Source of the DNA: Paenibacillus sp. YPG26
GTDB taxonomy: Bacteria; Bacillota; Bacilli; Paenibacillales; Paenibacillaceae
Length of the DNA stretch: 64,000 bases
Assembly: GCF_023704175.1 (NCBI RefSeq)
Contig: NZ_CP084530.1
Span: 554,501-618,500 of the forward strand
Reading direction: 5' to 3'
Positions within the stretch are counted from its first letter, which is position 1. Every line of letters starts with the position of its first letter. Below the pieces are notes generated by a model. The model was not told where the DNA came from, ran no database searches, and was given only the letters and a program-made list of their open reading frames with translations. Positions 1-8,741 of this stretch are shown piece after piece. The translations under genes were made by a program, and so were the position numbers.

Positions 1-907
1 GTCTGTCATCGGATTCGGAGCCTGGGCTGCCGGGAAGGCCGGCTGGGGCGATGTATCGGATAACCAGATTGAACGCGCGATTCATAGGGCGCATGAACTG
101 GGTGTGAACTTCTTCGATACCGCACCTGTGTACGGGTTCGGGGAATCGGAGCAAATTGTGGGGCGGACATTGAAGCCCATTAGAGACAAGGTCATACTGG
201 CAACCAAATTTGGTCTGACCTGGGACGATGCGGGGAGCATCCGGAATGATGTATCCAGAGAGAATATTGTTCGTGAAGTCGAGGATAGTCTGCGCCGGCT
301 GCAGACGGACTATATTGACTTATATCAGGTGCATTGGCCGGATCCGTCGGGGGCTACCCCGTTTGAAGAGACCTTTGATACACTGAACCAGCTGGCTCAG
401 CAGGGTAAGATCCGCTATATCGGTGTGTCCAACTTCTCAGTGGAACAGCTGACCAAAGCGGCGGCCATATCCCCCGTGGTGTCACTGCAATCTCTGTATA
501 ACATCCTTCAGAGAGATGTGGAGCAAGGGCCTCTCCCTTACGCGGCAGAGAAGGGGATTGGATTCATCCCCTACAGCCCTTTGGCCCAAGGCCTTCTTAC
601 GGGCAAGTTTAATCCGGGGAACAAGCCAAAGGAGGACGACGTGCGATCTGTGCTGAATCCGTTATTTGGGGAAGCTGAGTATGAGCTTAACCTTACGAAG
701 GTTCAGAAGCTAAGTGAGATTGCCGGACGTTATGGAAAGCCTCTGGGACAGCTGGCTATCAACTGGCTGCTGGCTAACCCGGCAGTAAGCAGTGTCATTG
801 CCGGAGCGAAGACGGCGGAGCAGGTAGAAGAGAACGCCGGTGCAGCCCAGTGGAAGATCACGGCGGAGGATGTTGAGGAGATTAATCAGCTGCTCTTAAC
901 AAATTGA
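1..907 (+). CDS. Aldo/keto reductase, 5' end cut by window
   Basis: The frame is open from base 2 to the TGA at 905-907, giving 301 visible residues; the true start lies upstream, and the GTG at 104 is internal. The NADPH-dependent aldo/keto reductase tetrad is visible: Asp in FFDTA, Tyr in PVYG, Lys in ATKFG and His in QVHWPDP. The C-terminal half carries the usual family stretches SNFSVEQL, YSPLAQGLLTGKF and SSVIAGAK. A cytosolic carbonyl reductase is expected; the substrate cannot be read from sequence. The gene ends at a strong hairpin shared with the convergent ccdC. Confidence 0.93.
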   Translation, partial: SVIGFGAWAAGKAGWGDVSDNQIERAIHRAHELGVNFFDTAPVYGFGESEQIVGRTLKPIRDKVILATKFGLTWDDAGSIRNDVSRENIVREVEDSLRRLQTDYIDLYQVHWPDPSGATPFEETFDTLNQLAQQGKIRYIGVSNFSVEQLTKAAAISPVVSLQSLYNILQRDVEQGPLPYAAEKGIGFIPYSPLAQGLLTGKFNPGNKPKEDDVRSVLNPLFGEAEYELNLTKVQKLSEIAGRYGKPLGQLAINWLLANPAVSSVIAGAKTAEQVEENAGAAQWKITAEDVEEINQLLLTN

Positions 908-924
908 GCAGATACAGCAAGAAA

Positions 925-971
925 GGGATGTCCCACGCAGCCACTGAGTGGCTTGCGGGACATCCCTTTTG
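925..971. terminator. Bidirectional intrinsic terminator
   Basis: The arms GGGATGTCCC and GGGACATCCC enclose an inner CGCAGCCAC/TGGCTTGCG pairing, and a short T tract follows on the plus side. It lies between the convergent aldo/keto reductase and ccdC and can serve both. Confidence 0.8.
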
Positions 972-974
972 CAG

Positions 975-1469
975 TTATCGATTGGCTGGAACTGAATCTT
1001 TGAGAATGGTCTGATAATGCTTCCACATGAACAACCGCCAGCGAAGGATCATTCCGTAAGCCAGCAGGAAGAATAGAGCACCCGTCTGCGGTACGGAGAT
1101 GTACTGCTCGATGAATTCATGAAGCAGCATTCTTACAGCGAGCAGTCCAAGCAAGACCAGAATGAAGCTGCGGGAACGCTGTACAAATACCTGCCCATCC
1201 ACGAGCTCGAACTTGGTGCTGCGGATCAGTGGATAAGAGAATAACAGCCATCCAATCGCAAAAGCAACAATGCCCCATAACCAGGGAATGCGGACAGCAG
1301 GAACAACGAACATGAAGAATCCTGTTGTCATACCTACCGGGGGCATGACGATTTTCTTTATCGTTACCGGCCTGTCACTCGCCTTGATCCGGATGAATAT
1401 AGCTAGCAGGGCCATAATTAGAGTACCCGCTGTGGCAGCGATTTGTAGATACGTAGGACTGAGCTGCAT
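975..1469 (-). CDS. ccdC: CcdC-family membrane protein (DUF1453)
   Basis: This 164-residue integral membrane protein has about five hydrophobic helices: an N-terminal one, a pair near residues 42-80, one near 100-115 and one near 130-150. Length and composition fit Bacillales CcdC, which is associated with cytochrome c biogenesis but has no settled biochemical role. The ATG follows AAAGGGG at a spacing of about 9. It stands alone here with no ccdA next to it. The family call rests on overall resemblance, not on a catalytic motif. Confidence 0.75.
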   Translation of the reverse strand: MQLSPTYLQIAATAGTLIMALLAIFIRIKASDRPVTIKKIVMPPVGMTTGFFMFVVPAVRIPWLWGIVAFAIGWLLFSYPLIRSTKFELVDGQVFVQRSRSFILVLLGLLAVRMLLHEFIEQYISVPQTGALFFLLAYGMILRWRLFMWKHYQTILKDSVPANR

Positions 1470-1557
1470 AATTTCAGGCCCCTTTCAATAGATGAACATT
1501 CTGTATTTCATTATATCACAATAAAGCCGCAGGGTTGAATAAAAGAACGGCTTACAG

Positions 1558-1573
1558 AGATGACACGGCTCTA
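1558..1573 (+). repeat. 16-bp copy of the right end of the 12.3-kb inverted-repeat element
   Basis: Bases AGATGACACGGCTCTA are identical to 12363-12378, the right arm of a small inverted-repeat element. No matching left arm is visible beside this copy. It may be a remnant of a short non-autonomous element or a chance match. Confidence 0.35.
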
Positions 1574-1629
1574 AAAGGGTAATTAGAATTGAGATAATAG
1601 AATTGAAGGAAAAAGGAGACCTGTGGAAT

Positions 1630-2703
1630 ATGACGAACAGTAATCTGGCGAATGAAACTTTGTTGTATGTTGGCAGTTATGCTTCGGCCGAAGATGGAGG
1701 CATTCACCTGGCTTCCTTTAATAAAGAGACGGGAGAGCTTAAGTTCATTCACAGCACACCCGGGATTGAGAACCCTTCCTTTGTCATTGTGAATGATGAG
1801 GGAACCAGGCTGTATGCCGTTGCCGAACTGGAGGACGGGCAGGTTGCCGCTTATGAGATTAACCAGGAAGATGGAAGTCTTCGGGAACTGGGCCGGGAGT
1901 CGACTGGCGGATTCGCGCCTTGTTACATATCTTATACTCCCGGACCGGAAGGCCAACTATTCTCCGTCAACTATATGAGCGCAGAGGTGAGCAGTTACTA
2001 TCTGGACGGGAACGGGGCAATCAAGGGGCTCGCTTCCCGGGTCAAGCATGTGGGGAAGGGACTGAGGGAAGATCGGCAGGAGGCCGCCCACACGCACTCC
2101 ATTGTGCTTGACCGTAACGGCAGGTTCGCCTACGTATCGGATCTGGGCATGGATCAGATTGTTGTCTACCGTGTGGAGGACGGCAAGCTTGTGACACACA
2201 GGGAGATCAAGCTTCCGCCAGGTTCAGGACCAAGGCACTTCAAGATTCATCCATCAGGCCAGTGGGCTTACGGAATTAATGAGCTTAACAACACGGTGAC
2301 TGCCTATTCTATAGATGAGCCCCGGGGGGACTTGGAGATACTCCAGCATATTTCTACAATCCCGGAGGACTTCGCGTCAGAGACAACAAGCGCGGAAGTG
2401 GCCATTTCCCCATGCGGACGCTTTCTGTATGGCTCGAACCGGGGACATGACAGCCTTGTGCGCTACCGGATTGACCAGGAGAGCGGCAAGCTGTCTGATC
2501 CTCAGTGGGTACCTAGTGGGGGAGAAGGACCGCGGCACTTCCTGATCGTCCCAGGCGGCTATCTTCTGGCAGCCCATCAATATAGTGATAACTTGGTCAG
2601 CTTCCGGATTGATGCTGAGACAGGCATTCCAAGTGCAACCGGCTATGAGCTTCGTCTTGGCAAGCCGGTCTGCATTGCACTGGCCAAGCCCTCGGAGGGC
2701 TGA
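1630..2703 (+). CDS. Lactonase-family seven-bladed beta-propeller protein
   Basis: A 357-residue protein of the YkgB/Pgl lactonase family, whose characterised members hydrolyse 6-phosphogluconolactone in the oxidative pentose phosphate pathway. Family stretches are present: LYVGSY at the N-terminus, the central AHTHSIVLD and SGPRHFKIHP, and the late GEGPRHFLI. The ATG at 1630 is chosen over an upstream in-frame TTG because AAGGAG sits 11 bases before it. No signal peptide is seen, so it is cytosolic. It is monocistronic, with a hairpin downstream. The family is broad, so the exact lactone is inferred. Confidence 0.85.
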   Translation: MTNSNLANETLLYVGSYASAEDGGIHLASFNKETGELKFIHSTPGIENPSFVIVNDEGTRLYAVAELEDGQVAAYEINQEDGSLRELGRESTGGFAPCYISYTPGPEGQLFSVNYMSAEVSSYYLDGNGAIKGLASRVKHVGKGLREDRQEAAHTHSIVLDRNGRFAYVSDLGMDQIVVYRVEDGKLVTHREIKLPPGSGPRHFKIHPSGQWAYGINELNNTVTAYSIDEPRGDLEILQHISTIPEDFASETTSAEVAISPCGRFLYGSNRGHDSLVRYRIDQESGKLSDPQWVPSGGEGPRHFLIVPGGYLLAAHQYSDNLVSFRIDAETGIPSATGYELRLGKPVCIALAKPSEG

Positions 2704-2731
2704 GGAACAGGCGTCGGCACGCAAGCAAGAC

Positions 2732-2765
2732 ACCACAGACAGGATTGGCTGACTGTGGTTTTTTG
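2732..2765 (+). terminator. Intrinsic terminator after the lactonase gene
   Basis: ACCACAG pairs with CTGTGGT across a 14-base loop, followed by TTTTTT. Confidence 0.7.
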
Positions 2766-2812
2766 CTGTGTGGAGAAGTGCAAGTATTTTAGCGTAGTGA
2801 CGCAAAAAAGGT

Positions 2813-2842
2813 TTGACAATATATGTGACATACAATTAAAAT
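2813..2842 (+). promoter_or_regulatory. Sigma-A promoter of the sulfate uptake operon
   Basis: A perfect TTGACA (2813-2818) is followed after 17-18 bases by TTAAAAT (2836-2842). An AT-rich element with GGATTAA at 2869-2875 lies just downstream, at nearly the same distance from the -35 box as a similar GGAATTA element before ssuE. Confidence 0.65.
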
Positions 2843-3072
2843 AACAATCATAACTTACTAAACAGGTAGGATTAATTTTAAATTTAGCTTAAGGTACTTC
2901 AAGATAGAGGAACGCTCTAGAGGACTTGGCAGGCACGGGCAGCCGCTCGGTTTGACACTTGAGCACTGGGGCGTTTCTTTGTCGTACACCCACACTTCAA
3001 TGAACAGTCAGATGGTGCAAGAGCCAGATCATTTTCAGAGATAAGAGTACGTTCAAAAGGGGAGTGAGAGGA
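2843..3072 (+). promoter_or_regulatory. Long structured leader of the sulfate operon
   Basis: About 220 bases lie between the promoter and the sbp start. By eye GAACGC (about 2910) can pair with GCGTTTC (about 2975) around an inner GCTC/GAGC stem. CACTTC near 2993 could pair with GGAGTG of the ribosome binding site (3060-3065). I do not recognise an S-box, T-box or other named riboswitch; function is unknown. Confidence 0.3.
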
Positions 3073-4104
3073 ATGAAGAGAGGTTTGAGAAAAGGGATTA
3101 TTGTAAGTCTTGTGCTGGCTATGTCTGTGGTGACTGCCGCCTGCGGTACAAGCTCGGGCAAAGGCGATAATACCGTGGAACTGCTGAATGTATCTTATGA
3201 TCCGACCCGTGAACTCTATGAAAATTATAACAAGGTATTCTCGGCGTACTGGGAGAAAGAGAAAGGGCAGAAGGTTAAGATCAAGCAGTCCCATGGAGGC
3301 TCAGGCAAGCAGGGGCGTGCGGTGATCGATGGCCTGAAAGCCGACGTAGTCACCTTGGCGCTGGGATATGATATCGACGCTATTCAGAAGAAGGGGCTTA
3401 TCAAGGAAGGGTGGCAGAGCAAGTTCGAGGGGAACAGCTCGCCTTATACGTCAACAATTGTCTTCCTGGTGCGCAAAGGCAATCCGAAAGGAATCAAGGA
3501 CTGGGATGATCTGATCAAAGGTGATACTGAGGTCATCACGCCAAATCCTAAGACCTCCGGTGGAGCACGCTGGAATTACCTGGCTGCTTGGGGTTATGCC
3601 CTCCATCATAATAACAATGATCAGAACAAAGCGAAGGAATTCGTTCAGGAGCTGTTCAAGCATGTGCCAGTTCTCGATACTGGAGCGCGCGGAGCTACGA
3701 CTACCTTTGTAGAACGCGGGATCGGCGATGTCCTTATTGCCTGGGAGAACGAAGCCCTGCTGTCTATGAAGGAACTCGGATCCGGCAAGCTGGATATTGT
3801 ATATCCTTCCGAGAGTATTCTGGCGGAACCGCCGGTAGCTGTAGTCGACAAAAATGTGGACAGTAAGGGTACCCGTGAAGTAGCGGAAGCTTACTTGAAA
3901 TACCTGTATTCCGAAGAAGGCCAGAAGATTGCGGCCGAGAATTTCTATCGTCCGACGCTGGACAGTGTGAAGGAGAAATACAAGACGAGCTTCAAGGAGC
4001 TTGAGCTGTTCTCGATTGATGAATTTGGCGGCTGGGCCAAAGCGCAAGCCGAGCATTTCAGCGATGGGGGCGTATTTGACCAAATTTACGTACCCGGCAA
4101 ATAA
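3073..4104 (+). CDS. sbp: Sulfate ABC transporter substrate-binding lipoprotein
   Basis: A 343-residue sulfate-binding protein of the Sbp/CysP family. The N-terminus is a lipoprotein signal ending in VTAAC, so it should be anchored outside the membrane. The family signature around [13 protein letters not shown] near the middle is intact, and SHGGSGKQ matches the anion-binding loop region. The ATG at 3073 follows GGGGAG at about 8 bases; a GTG three codons earlier overlaps that site and is less likely. It is first in an operon with cysT and cysW and captures sulfate or thiosulfate for assimilation. Confidence 0.93.
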   Translation: MKRGLRKGIIVSLVLAMSVVTAACGTSSGKGDNTVELLNVSYDPTRELYENYNKVFSAYWEKEKGQKVKIKQSHGGSGKQGRAVIDGLKADVVTLALGYDIDAIQKKGLIKEGWQSKFEGNSSPYTSTIVFLVRKGNPKGIKDWDDLIKGDTEVITPNPKTSGGARWNYLAAWGYALHHNNNDQNKAKEFVQELFKHVPVLDTGARGATTTFVERGIGDVLIAWENEALLSMKELGSGKLDIVYPSESILAEPPVAVVDKNVDSKGTREVAEAYLKYLYSEEGQKIAAENFYRPTLDSVKEKYKTSFKELELFSIDEFGGWAKAQAEHFSDGGVFDQIYVPGK

Positions 4105-4138
4105 TAACCGACCGGACAGGCGGAGGGGATAAGTAAAT

Positions 4139-4969
4139 ATGAAAACAATAGCTACCAAGCGGGGAGTGCTCCCCGGCTTTGGGCTTACCATGGGCTACAG
4201 TGTGCTCTATCTCAGCTTAGTGGTATTGATTCCACTGTCAGCACTGCTGCTGAACTCTACAGGACTAACCTGGGGGAAATTCTGGGATATTGCCACAGAC
4301 TCGAGAGTTCTTGCATCCTTCAAGATCAGCTTTCTGACGGCCGCGGCTGCAGGTCTGATTGATGCGGTGCTTGGCCTGCTTCTTGCGTGGGTTCTTGTAA
4401 GATACGATTTTCCAGGTAAAAGCATATTTGACGCCATGATAGATCTTCCTTTTGCGCTTCCAACGGCCGTTGCCGGAGTCTCGCTGACCGCGATCTACTC
4501 CGATAAAGGCTGGATCGGCTCGCTGCTGGAGCCGCTGGGTATCGAGGTGGCCTACACGCCGATTGGAATTACGCTGGCACTCATGTTCATTGGAATTCCG
4601 TTTGTAGTCAGAACAGTTCAGCCTGTTCTTCAGGAGCTGGAAGCGGAGGTCGAAGAAGCAGCAGCTACGCTGGGCTCGGGAAGAGTCAGAACGTTTCTGG
4701 TCGTGGTTCTTCCCCAGCTCTATCCGGCCCTGCTGACCGGATTCGCTCTCGCTTTCTCCAGGGGAATTGGAGAGTATGGCTCGGTTGTCTTCATTTCCGG
4801 AAATATGCCGATGAAGACAGAGATTGCCCCGCTGCTCATCATGTCGAAGCTGGAACAGTTCGACTACGCGGGAGCTACTGCGGTGGCCCTTCTCCTGCTG
4901 ATGATCTCATTCCTGCTGATGCTTATTATTAATACGCTTCAGCACAGACTACGCAAAACAGCCCGTTAA
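4139..4969 (+). CDS. cysT: Sulfate ABC transporter permease CysT
   Basis: A 276-residue permease with about six membrane helices. The ABC coupling (EAA) loop reads EVEEAAATLGSG, followed by FLVVVLPQLYPALLTG, typical of CysT/CysU. The stretch DLPFALPTAVAGVSLT is characteristic of the sulfate/molybdate permease family. The ATG at 4139 follows GGAGGGG. It sits 34 bases after sbp and 45 bases before cysW, so the three are cotranscribed and should form the sulfate channel. No ATPase gene follows, which is unusual for this operon type. Confidence 0.93.
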   Translation: MKTIATKRGVLPGFGLTMGYSVLYLSLVVLIPLSALLLNSTGLTWGKFWDIATDSRVLASFKISFLTAAAAGLIDAVLGLLLAWVLVRYDFPGKSIFDAMIDLPFALPTAVAGVSLTAIYSDKGWIGSLLEPLGIEVAYTPIGITLALMFIGIPFVVRTVQPVLQELEAEVEEAAATLGSGRVRTFLVVVLPQLYPALLTGFALAFSRGIGEYGSVVFISGNMPMKTEIAPLLIMSKLEQFDYAGATAVALLLLMISFLLMLIINTLQHRLRKTAR

Positions 4970-5014
4970 GAGCCGGAAATTCCAGTAACATGATTCAAGA
5001 AGGAGGATATAACT

Positions 5015-5875
5015 ATGGCCGGTGCTGTACCTATGACTCCCGGGAGTCCAGTGAACGTAAGAACCAGATCCTTGAAAGAGACAGGCTGGGTGAAGTGGAC
5101 ATTAATAGGTCTTGCCTCGCTAGTGCTGCTGTGGCTGATCGTGCTTCCCCTTATTGTTGTGATCACTGAAGCCCTCAAACAGGGCTGGGACGTCTATCTT
5201 GCGGCTATTGTCGATCCTGACGCGCTGTCCGCGCTGCGGCTGACTCTGCTGGTTGCCGTGATCACCGTTCCTCTAAATACAATCTTTGGTGTAGCCGCTG
5301 CCTGGGCAATTACCAAGTTCCGCTTCCGCGGCAAGCAGCTCCTGATTACATTGATCGATCTGCCTTTTGCAGTATCTCCGGTTATCGGCGGTATGATTTA
5401 TATACTGGTATACGGAGAGCATGGCTGGTTGGGCGGATGGCTGGGCAGTCAGGATATTCAGATCATCTTCGCTCTGCCGGGGATTGTACTGGCTACCCTG
5501 TTCATTACCTTTCCCTTTGTCGCCCGAGAGCTTATTCCGCTTATGGAGGATCAGGGACAGCAAGAGGAAGAAGCTGCGGTAACACTGGGAGCTAAAGGGT
5601 GGACTGTATTCTGGAAAATTACGCTGCCGAATATCAAATGGGGTCTGTTGTACGGTGTAATCCTGTGTAATGCAAGAGCGATGGGTGAATTCGGTGCCGT
5701 ATCTGTCGTATCCGGGCATATCCGGGGCGAGACCAATACCCTGCCGCTGCATGTAGAGATTCTCTATAACGAATACCAATTCTCGGCGTCGTTCGCTGTA
5801 GCTTCTCTGCTGCTTGTACTCGCTCTGGTGACCCTGGTGCTCAAAGGCTGGTTTGCACGCAAAAATGCGCATTGA
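5015..5875 (+). CDS. cysW: Sulfate ABC transporter permease CysW
   Basis: The second permease, 286 residues, is related to the preceding CysT. It has the coupling loop [12 protein letters not shown] with [16 protein letters not shown], and the CysW-like ends [15 protein letters not shown] and [13 protein letters not shown] perfect AAGGAGG precedes the ATG at 5015. About 35 N-terminal residues precede the first helix. It should pair with CysT in the inner membrane. The partner ATPase CysA is not encoded between here and the following DUF2292 gene. Confidence 0.93.
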   Translation: MAGAVPMTPGSPVNVRTRSLKETGWVKWTLIGLASLVLLWLIVLPLIVVITEALKQGWDVYLAAIVDPDALSALRLTLLVAVITVPLNTIFGVAAAWAITKFRFRGKQLLITLIDLPFAVSPVIGGMIYILVYGEHGWLGGWLGSQDIQIIFALPGIVLATLFITFPFVARELIPLMEDQGQQEEEAAVTLGAKGWTVFWKITLPNIKWGLLYGVILCNARAMGEFGAVSVVSGHIRGETNTLPLHVEILYNEYQFSASFAVASLLLVLALVTLVLKGWFARKNAH

Positions 5876-5976
5876 CGATGGTTTCCAATGTATGGTAATG
5901 TCTAATCATAGTTAATTGATTGGAATATAAGTATTAGTGGAGAGAATAAAATATCGGGAAGAAGGAGGCTCGCGTT

Positions 5977-6204
5977 ATGGCTAAACCATTAAAAGTGGAT
6001 GACGTATGGCTGGATCGGATCGCCGGCTTATTAAGCGACATTGAGTTTGGTTCTCTGAATATTGTGATTCATGAGGGACAAATTGTACAGGTGGAACGTA
6101 CGGAACGCAAGCGGTATGAGTCCGGTGCCTCCGGAGGCGCCAGAGTCTCAGCAGGCTCCAAGCATTCACCCAGAGCTTTACGTGAGTCCGGTCCCGGTAG
6201 GTAG
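5977..6204 (+). CDS. DUF2292 (YezD-like) small protein
   Basis: A 75-residue protein matching the short DUF2292/YezD family in the segment IEFGSLNIVIHEGQIVQVER and in the following basic TERKR. The C-terminal 25 residues are Gly/Ser/Arg-rich and look disordered. GAAGGAGG precedes the ATG. It is about 100 bases after cysW with no terminator between, so it likely rides on the sulfate operon. Members of this family are often found next to sulfur-assimilation genes; molecular function is unknown. Confidence 0.75.
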   Translation: MAKPLKVDDVWLDRIAGLLSDIEFGSLNIVIHEGQIVQVERTERKRYESGASGGARVSAGSKHSPRALRESGPGR

Positions 6205-6261
6205 TAGCACTAGATAAAGAGCGGAGAATCTACTCTGCCAGATATGAAAAAGGTATGCAAA

Positions 6262-6318
6262 AGCCCCGTACTCCGGGTTCCCCTGACTTTAAGTCCTGGG
6301 TCCCGGAGTACGGGGCTT
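6262..6318. terminator. Strong convergent terminator
   Basis: A 16-bp stem (AGCCCCGTACTCCGGG with its complement) is followed by CTTTTGC when read on the minus strand. It lies between the DUF2292 gene (plus) and the GC-rich membrane protein gene (minus). Confidence 0.8.
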
Positions 6319-6351
6319 CATTCGTGTGAACGGGCAGGGACACCGTATCAC

Positions 6352-7317
6352 TTAATGCTTATTGGCATTGTCTGTGTCAGCCGGGCTTGCGGCTCCCTCT
6401 CCGTCTGTGTCTGCGTTCAAGGGGCGCTCTTCGTTGTCCGGAGTCCCGGCGGGAGCATCCAGAAGCAGCGTCTGCAGGGCCGTGTCATCATAATGACCGG
6501 CGAACGGGCGGGCCTTGCGGGGCTTCGCGCCGGTGAGGCTGAAGCCTAGCAGGAACAGCAGGAGCTGGACGGCAAGCACGTACAGCGAGGTCTCCAGGCC
6601 TGCGAGATGAACCAGCGCCAGCAGGGCGGTGAAGAGGGAGAGCAGGCGCAGCAGGCTTGTGCTGCCCCCGGGGCGGCGGTTCGCCAGCAGCGCCGGGTAG
6701 AGCAGCAGCAGCGAGAGCAGGATGGAGGCGAAGCGCGCCCAGATTGCCGCGCGGGTCCAAGCGGCCTCGCTGCCGCCGGCAGCGGCTGCGTCTCCGAGAG
6801 CCTGCAGCAGCCAGGCGGTCAGCAGGACCGCAGCTGCCGCGAAGGCGAACGGCAGCATGGCCTGAAGCTGCTGCCACAGCGAGAGGCCCCAGCCGGGCTG
6901 CTCGGATCTTGCGAGCAGCTTCGCCCGCTCTTCCATGAGCCGGACAGCTTCGCGGTCCAGGGCTCTATGGAGCAGCGGCAGACGGGCTTCGTCCCCGTCT
7001 GCCAGATAGGCGCCGATCTGGCCTTGCAGGTCGGCGGTCAGGTAAGGCGCGGCTTTGCACGCCTGCAGCCGGTCCATGAGCAGCGCGTCCGCATCAGCGC
7101 ACGCGCCGCGCTGCTCTGCCGCGCGCTGCAGCGGTCCGGCTGCGGCGCCGTACAGCTCAAGGCTGAGGCGAATCCGCTCCAGCCGGGCCTGCTCTGTACG
7201 CCAGGCGCTGCTCCGCGCCGCGGCGTACAGGGCTATGAAGGTAAGGGCGGTCACGGCGGCCAGATAAGGCCCCGCGGGGTGCTGGATCAGCCATGACCAG
7301 ACTTGCGTTAGAGACAC
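6352..7317 (-). CDS. Unrecognised GC-rich membrane protein
   Basis: I do not recognise this 321-residue protein. Helices are visible near residues 15-35, 155-180, 205-225, 235-250 and 255-275, with a charged Ala/Arg/Leu-rich region between the first two and a disordered acidic C-terminus rich in Asp, Asn and Ala. The GTG at 7317 is chosen because AAGGAGT lies 9 bases upstream; an ATG eight codons earlier has no good site. The gene is markedly richer in GC than its neighbours, mostly through Ala/Leu/Arg codons. The opposite strand also has long open frames, rejected for lack of a start signal or family features. Confidence 0.6.
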   Translation of the reverse strand: MSLTQVWSWLIQHPAGPYLAAVTALTFIALYAAARSSAWRTEQARLERIRLSLELYGAAAGPLQRAAEQRGACADADALLMDRLQACKAAPYLTADLQGQIGAYLADGDEARLPLLHRALDREAVRLMEERAKLLARSEQPGWGLSLWQQLQAMLPFAFAAAAVLLTAWLLQALGDAAAAGGSEAAWTRAAIWARFASILLSLLLLYPALLANRRPGGSTSLLRLLSLFTALLALVHLAGLETSLYVLAVQLLLFLLGFSLTGAKPRKARPFAGHYDDTALQTLLLDAPAGTPDNEERPLNADTDGEGAASPADTDNANKH

Positions 7318-7516
7318 CGGGATATCACTCCTTCGATCCATCAATATGTATAAGCCATCCTTCTCTAGTCCGTATAGCTTTCCCTACCTCCACTATTGCA
7401 CAGGAGCGGGATATAATACAAGCGGTCCTTTAGCCTCCAGTGGGTATATATATAGCAAGTACCGGCTCAGCCAGGTATCCTGCATTTATAAATCAGCTAT
7501 AATGGAGGTTGGAACT

Positions 7517-8230
7517 TTGGACTTTGAACAAATTACTTTCAAGCTGCTCATCGGTTTTGCGGGTCTATGGACAATGACACGCCTGCTCGGTAAGAAGGAG
7601 ATCTCCCAGCTGACTCCATTCGATTTCATATCTTCCCTTATGTTAAGCGAGCTTGTAGGGAATACCGTCTACCAGGAGGATGTGAAATTCTCTCATTTAA
7701 TCTACGCGCTGCTGCTCTGGACGGTGCTGTCGTTCGTCTTCGAGAAGATTACCCAGTATTTCAAACGGACACGGGGCTTCCTGGACGGGAAAGCTTCTAT
7801 TCTCATTCGTCATGGGGAGGTAGACCTGAAGGAGCTGCGCAAGAACAGTCTGGACTTCGATCAGCTGAGAATGCTGCTGCGTCAGCATGATGTGTTCTTC
7901 ATGCGTGAGGTGGCTTATGCAATCTTTGAAGCTAACGGGACCCTCAGCATTATGAAGAGATCCGAATATGAGCCGGTGACCCGCAGTGATCTGAATCTGC
8001 CGGACAAGGAGGCTTACTTCTCCTACCAGCTTGTTGAGGACGGGAAGCCGGATGAGGAGAGCCTGAAGCTGCTGGGCAAGGACGAGTCCTGGCTTATGGC
8101 CGAGCTGCGCAAGTGCGGGCATGAGAAGCTGAGTGAAGTGGCCTATGCCGAGTGGACCCAGGACAAGGGGATGTACGTGCTGGAGCATCGCAGTAAATCT
8201 TTCAAGCTTCCAGAAGACGAGGTGGATTAA
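7517..8230 (+). CDS. DUF421 (YetF-like) membrane protein
   Basis: A 237-residue member of the DUF421 family. Three N-terminal helices include the signature GKKEISQLTPFDFISSLMLS and ELVGNTVY; the cytosolic C-terminal domain carries RGFLDGKASILIRHGEVD and the LRQHDVFFMREV stretch. GGAGG at 7504-7508 gives an 8-base spacing to the TTG at 7517, which is the better start; an in-frame ATG at 7502 overlaps that ribosome site. Some relatives are spore- or stress-associated, but the function is not established. Confidence 0.85.
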   Translation: MDFEQITFKLLIGFAGLWTMTRLLGKKEISQLTPFDFISSLMLSELVGNTVYQEDVKFSHLIYALLLWTVLSFVFEKITQYFKRTRGFLDGKASILIRHGEVDLKELRKNSLDFDQLRMLLRQHDVFFMREVAYAIFEANGTLSIMKRSEYEPVTRSDLNLPDKEAYFSYQLVEDGKPDEESLKLLGKDESWLMAELRKCGHEKLSEVAYAEWTQDKGMYVLEHRSKSFKLPEDEVD

Positions 8231-8245
8231 ATTGTAGGAAAGGGG

Positions 8246-8677
8246 ATGAACCGAATCATGGATTTAGGTCAGCTTGATATATACGAACAACCACCAAAAG
8301 CTGCTGACTATCTCGCCCTGCGGTCCCAGGCTGGAATGAGTCCGAGAAGTGAAGCGGGTGCTGCGATAGGGCTCCGCAATTCTTATTATGCAGTTAGTGT
8401 CTACCTGCAGGACGAGCTGATCGGAATGGGAAGAGTGATCGGGGATGGCGGCTGTCATATGCAGGTGGTCGATATGGCAGTCAGGCCGGATCTCCAAGGT
8501 CAGGGGATCGGTCACATGATCTTTGGCCGGATTGTGGCATATCTGGAGCGTGAAGCGCCGGATAAGACCTTCGTCAGCCTGATTGCGGACGGTCCTGCCG
8601 ACAGGCTGTACCGAAAGTTCGGATTTGCTTATACACAGCCTGAAGGCCAGGGCATGTATCTGAGAATCAGACCTTGA
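8246..8677 (+). CDS. GNAT family N-acetyltransferase
   Basis: A 143-residue GNAT protein. The acetyl-CoA binding motif A is clear as VRPDLQGQGIGHMIFGRI near residues 82-100, preceded by the beta strand HMQVVDMAV. The C-terminal strand and RLYRKFGFAYT fit motif B. Two starts are possible, ATG 8246 (AGGA 6 bases upstream) and ATG 8258 (GGGG 12 bases upstream); the longer is given. It starts 15 bases after the DUF421 gene and may be cotranscribed with it. The acceptor substrate is unknown. Confidence 0.85.
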   Translation: MNRIMDLGQLDIYEQPPKAADYLALRSQAGMSPRSEAGAAIGLRNSYYAVSVYLQDELIGMGRVIGDGGCHMQVVDMAVRPDLQGQGIGHMIFGRIVAYLEREAPDKTFVSLIADGPADRLYRKFGFAYTQPEGQGMYLRIRP

Positions 8678-8741
8678 CCGGTCTGAGCTCCGGCAGGGCC
8701 TGCTGAAGCTGTAGCATTATACATATAAAGGAGCGGCAGAC

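Noticed and set aside
2876..3072. S-box or T-box riboswitch before the sulfate operon
   Set aside because: The conserved SAM-I core and the T-box AGGGTGGNACCGCG sequence are both missing.
6607..7296. Plus-strand open frame of 229 codons opposite the GC-rich membrane protein
   Set aside because: High GC keeps all frames open. The minus strand has a proper ribosome site and clear membrane helices.
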